Source: Aquarana catesbeiana (Eukaryota > Chordata > Amphibia > Anura > Ranidae). From it: a DNA stretch of 64,000 bases. Within the stretch, counting starts at the first letter, position 1; each line of letters starts with the position of its first letter. Below the pieces are notes generated by a model, which was not told the DNA's origin, did not search any database, and worked only from the letters and a program-made list of their open reading frames with translations. Below are positions 62,808 through 64,000 of this stretch, in pieces. The DNA is taken from assembly GCF_042186555.1 (NCBI RefSeq), contig NC_133328.1:611227901-611291900 (forward strand), in the 5' to 3' direction. Position numbers and translations under genes: made by a program.

Positions 62808-63625
62808 TAGTGGCAGCTGGTGAAGTTTTAGGATGGGGGGCCAGACCCCACCTTCCTTTTTACCCCTCCCACTTGGTGAAAATGGGCGTGGTTTCAGTGA
62901 AAAGGTGGTGTGGTTAGCGTCTGAGATGAATGAGGGATGGAGGGAGAGGGAGGGAGAGAGGGAGGGAGAGCAGGCCCAGATCCTACACAACAATAGAAAT
63001 ATGTGTATTCTAGAAAGTTTAACAATCAGCAGATAAAGATACCCCAAACACCTGGTGTTAGCACTTCAATCATCCCGGCACCATGGTTGTTATGGTGTCA
63101 GGATGATTGAAGTGCATTATTTCTATTATTACATTGTAATATAAAATGCAATCATTCAACTCACCATAATGCAGAATCAGTAAGAGCCCTGAGCGTGTCA
63201 CCTGCCACCTCGCCTGCCACCAGATGCCATCAGGTGTCCCCAGCGGAGTCCGTCCTTACATCAGGTGCCCCCAGCCGAGTCCGTTCTTACATCAGGTGCC
63301 CCCAGCGGGGTTCATCCTTACATCAGGTGCCCCAAGCAGAGTCCCTCCTTACATCAGGTGCCCCCAGTGGAGTCCCTCCCTCCTTACATCAGGTGCCCCC
63401 AGCGGAGTCCCTCCTTACATCACGTGCCCCCAGCGGAGTCCCTCCTTACATCAGGTGCCCCCAGCAGAGTCCCTCCTTACATCTGTGTCCCAGTCAGCTG
63501 AGTCCCTCCTTACATCTGTGTCCCCGTCGCGGAGCCCCTCCTTACATCTGTGTCCCCGTCAGCGAAGCCCCTCCTTACATCTGTGTCCCCGCCAGCAGAG
63601 CCCCTTCTTACATCTGTGTCCCCAG
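62808..63625. mobile_element. Minisatellite-bearing hAT, second copy (partial)
   Basis: Opens TAGTGGCAGCTGGTGAAG, then 'ttttaggatgggg' and 'ccagaccccaccttcctttt', matching 50119-50200. No right terminus is seen in the window; the array ends near 63625 and other sequence follows, so the copy is truncated or interrupted. Confidence 0.7.
63230..63625. repeat. Minisatellite, about 30-bp units, second array
   Basis: 'tcaggtgcccccagcggagt' and 'ctgtgtccccgtcagcgaag' units, the same family and the same order of variants as 50240-51150 but shorter. Confidence 0.92.
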
Positions 63626-63639
63626 CGGCGCTAAAGGGG

Positions 63640-64000
63640 GGGAAATTGGGGGATGGTAAAACAGCTCAACCATGTGGTTTTACCGCCCCTCCAACCTGAC
63701 ATGTGAACAAGCCCTTGGTTCACATCTGTGTGCTGCGTGTGTGCTGCGTGCAGGGCAGCCCATTCATTTCAGTGGGCTTCCCTACCCGCAGAAATGCAGG
63801 GAAAGAAGTCCCTGACCCTTTTTTTTTTTTAATTGTGCCGCACCAAAAGCACCCCATGTTTGCCAATGTGTGGGGTACCATTAAGAATTGATGACACCCC
63901 TAAAAATCAAAGCATTTGTCTGTGTGTCAGGAACGCGTGCAAATTTTTCGCCTGTCCAGCGACACACAGTAACGTGGACCAAGCCTTGGACAGGGGTGCC
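63640..64000. other. Possible repeat, cut by window end
   Basis: 'gtgaacaagcccttggttcacat' has inverted words, and 'gtggaccaagccttgg' recurs near the end. T-run at 63820-63831. No gene. Confidence 0.35.

Noticed and set aside
1..64000. tRNA, rRNA or other classic RNA genes
   Set aside because: No cloverleaf with intact A and B boxes and no rRNA-like text found on either strand by eye; only a decayed SINE-like stretch at 53405-53640.

Overview
This window looks like repeat-rich non-coding DNA from a true frog (family Ranidae or close kin). That rests on recognition, not on a search: several repeats are ones I associate with ranid genomes, such as the foldback beginning GGGTTGATTTA, the TTAACCACTT...AAGTGGTTAA elements, the TAATGCCCCGTACACACGG foldbacks and the CCTCCCTGGCGGTA element. 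I found no host protein-coding exon. Every convincing coding region belongs to a transposable element.

Layout. 0-8.5 kb: foldback MITEs, a TTAA-target element, hAT MITEs with 8-bp target duplications, and a hAT (5.8-7.7 kb) that has received a TTAA element with its own minisatellite. 8.5-16.9 kb: a TGTAGCAC...GCGCTACA LTR-like sequence split by a 6.87-kb autonomous hAT element with an open transposase of about 1,097 codons; this is the best-preserved gene in the window. 16.9-26 kb: LTR-like fragments, another TTAA element, a foldback MITE split by a hAT, a GGAA microsatellite, and repeat-free stretches that could be conserved non-coding DNA. 26-34 kb: hammerhead-like motifs, a 1.09-kb inverted-repeat element with a 13-bp target duplication, and a 31-bp minisatellite. 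34-42.5 kb: two TTAA elements, a dead Tc1 with a nested MITE, and a repeat-free CNE-like stretch near 40.1-40.7 kb. 42.5-54.5 kb: several Tc1 elements with insertions inside insertions. 54.6-62.8 kb: an LTR-like sequence containing a Tc1 element, which in turn contains a complete-looking DIRS retrotransposon (gag, RT, RNase H, tyrosine recombinase, inverted termini, internal complementary region). 62.8-64 kb: a second copy of the minisatellite-bearing hAT seen at 50 kb.

The nesting gives a relative insertion history, because target duplications can be read directly at most junctions. The finding I rate highest is a recurring hammerhead-ribozyme-like motif (CTGANGA, stem II, GAAAC, ACGCGT-like stem III). 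It occurs at least six times, on both strands, and some copies have long compensating stem I helices. The surrounding sequences resemble Penelope-type foldback retroelements, but no Penelope reverse transcriptase is visible here.
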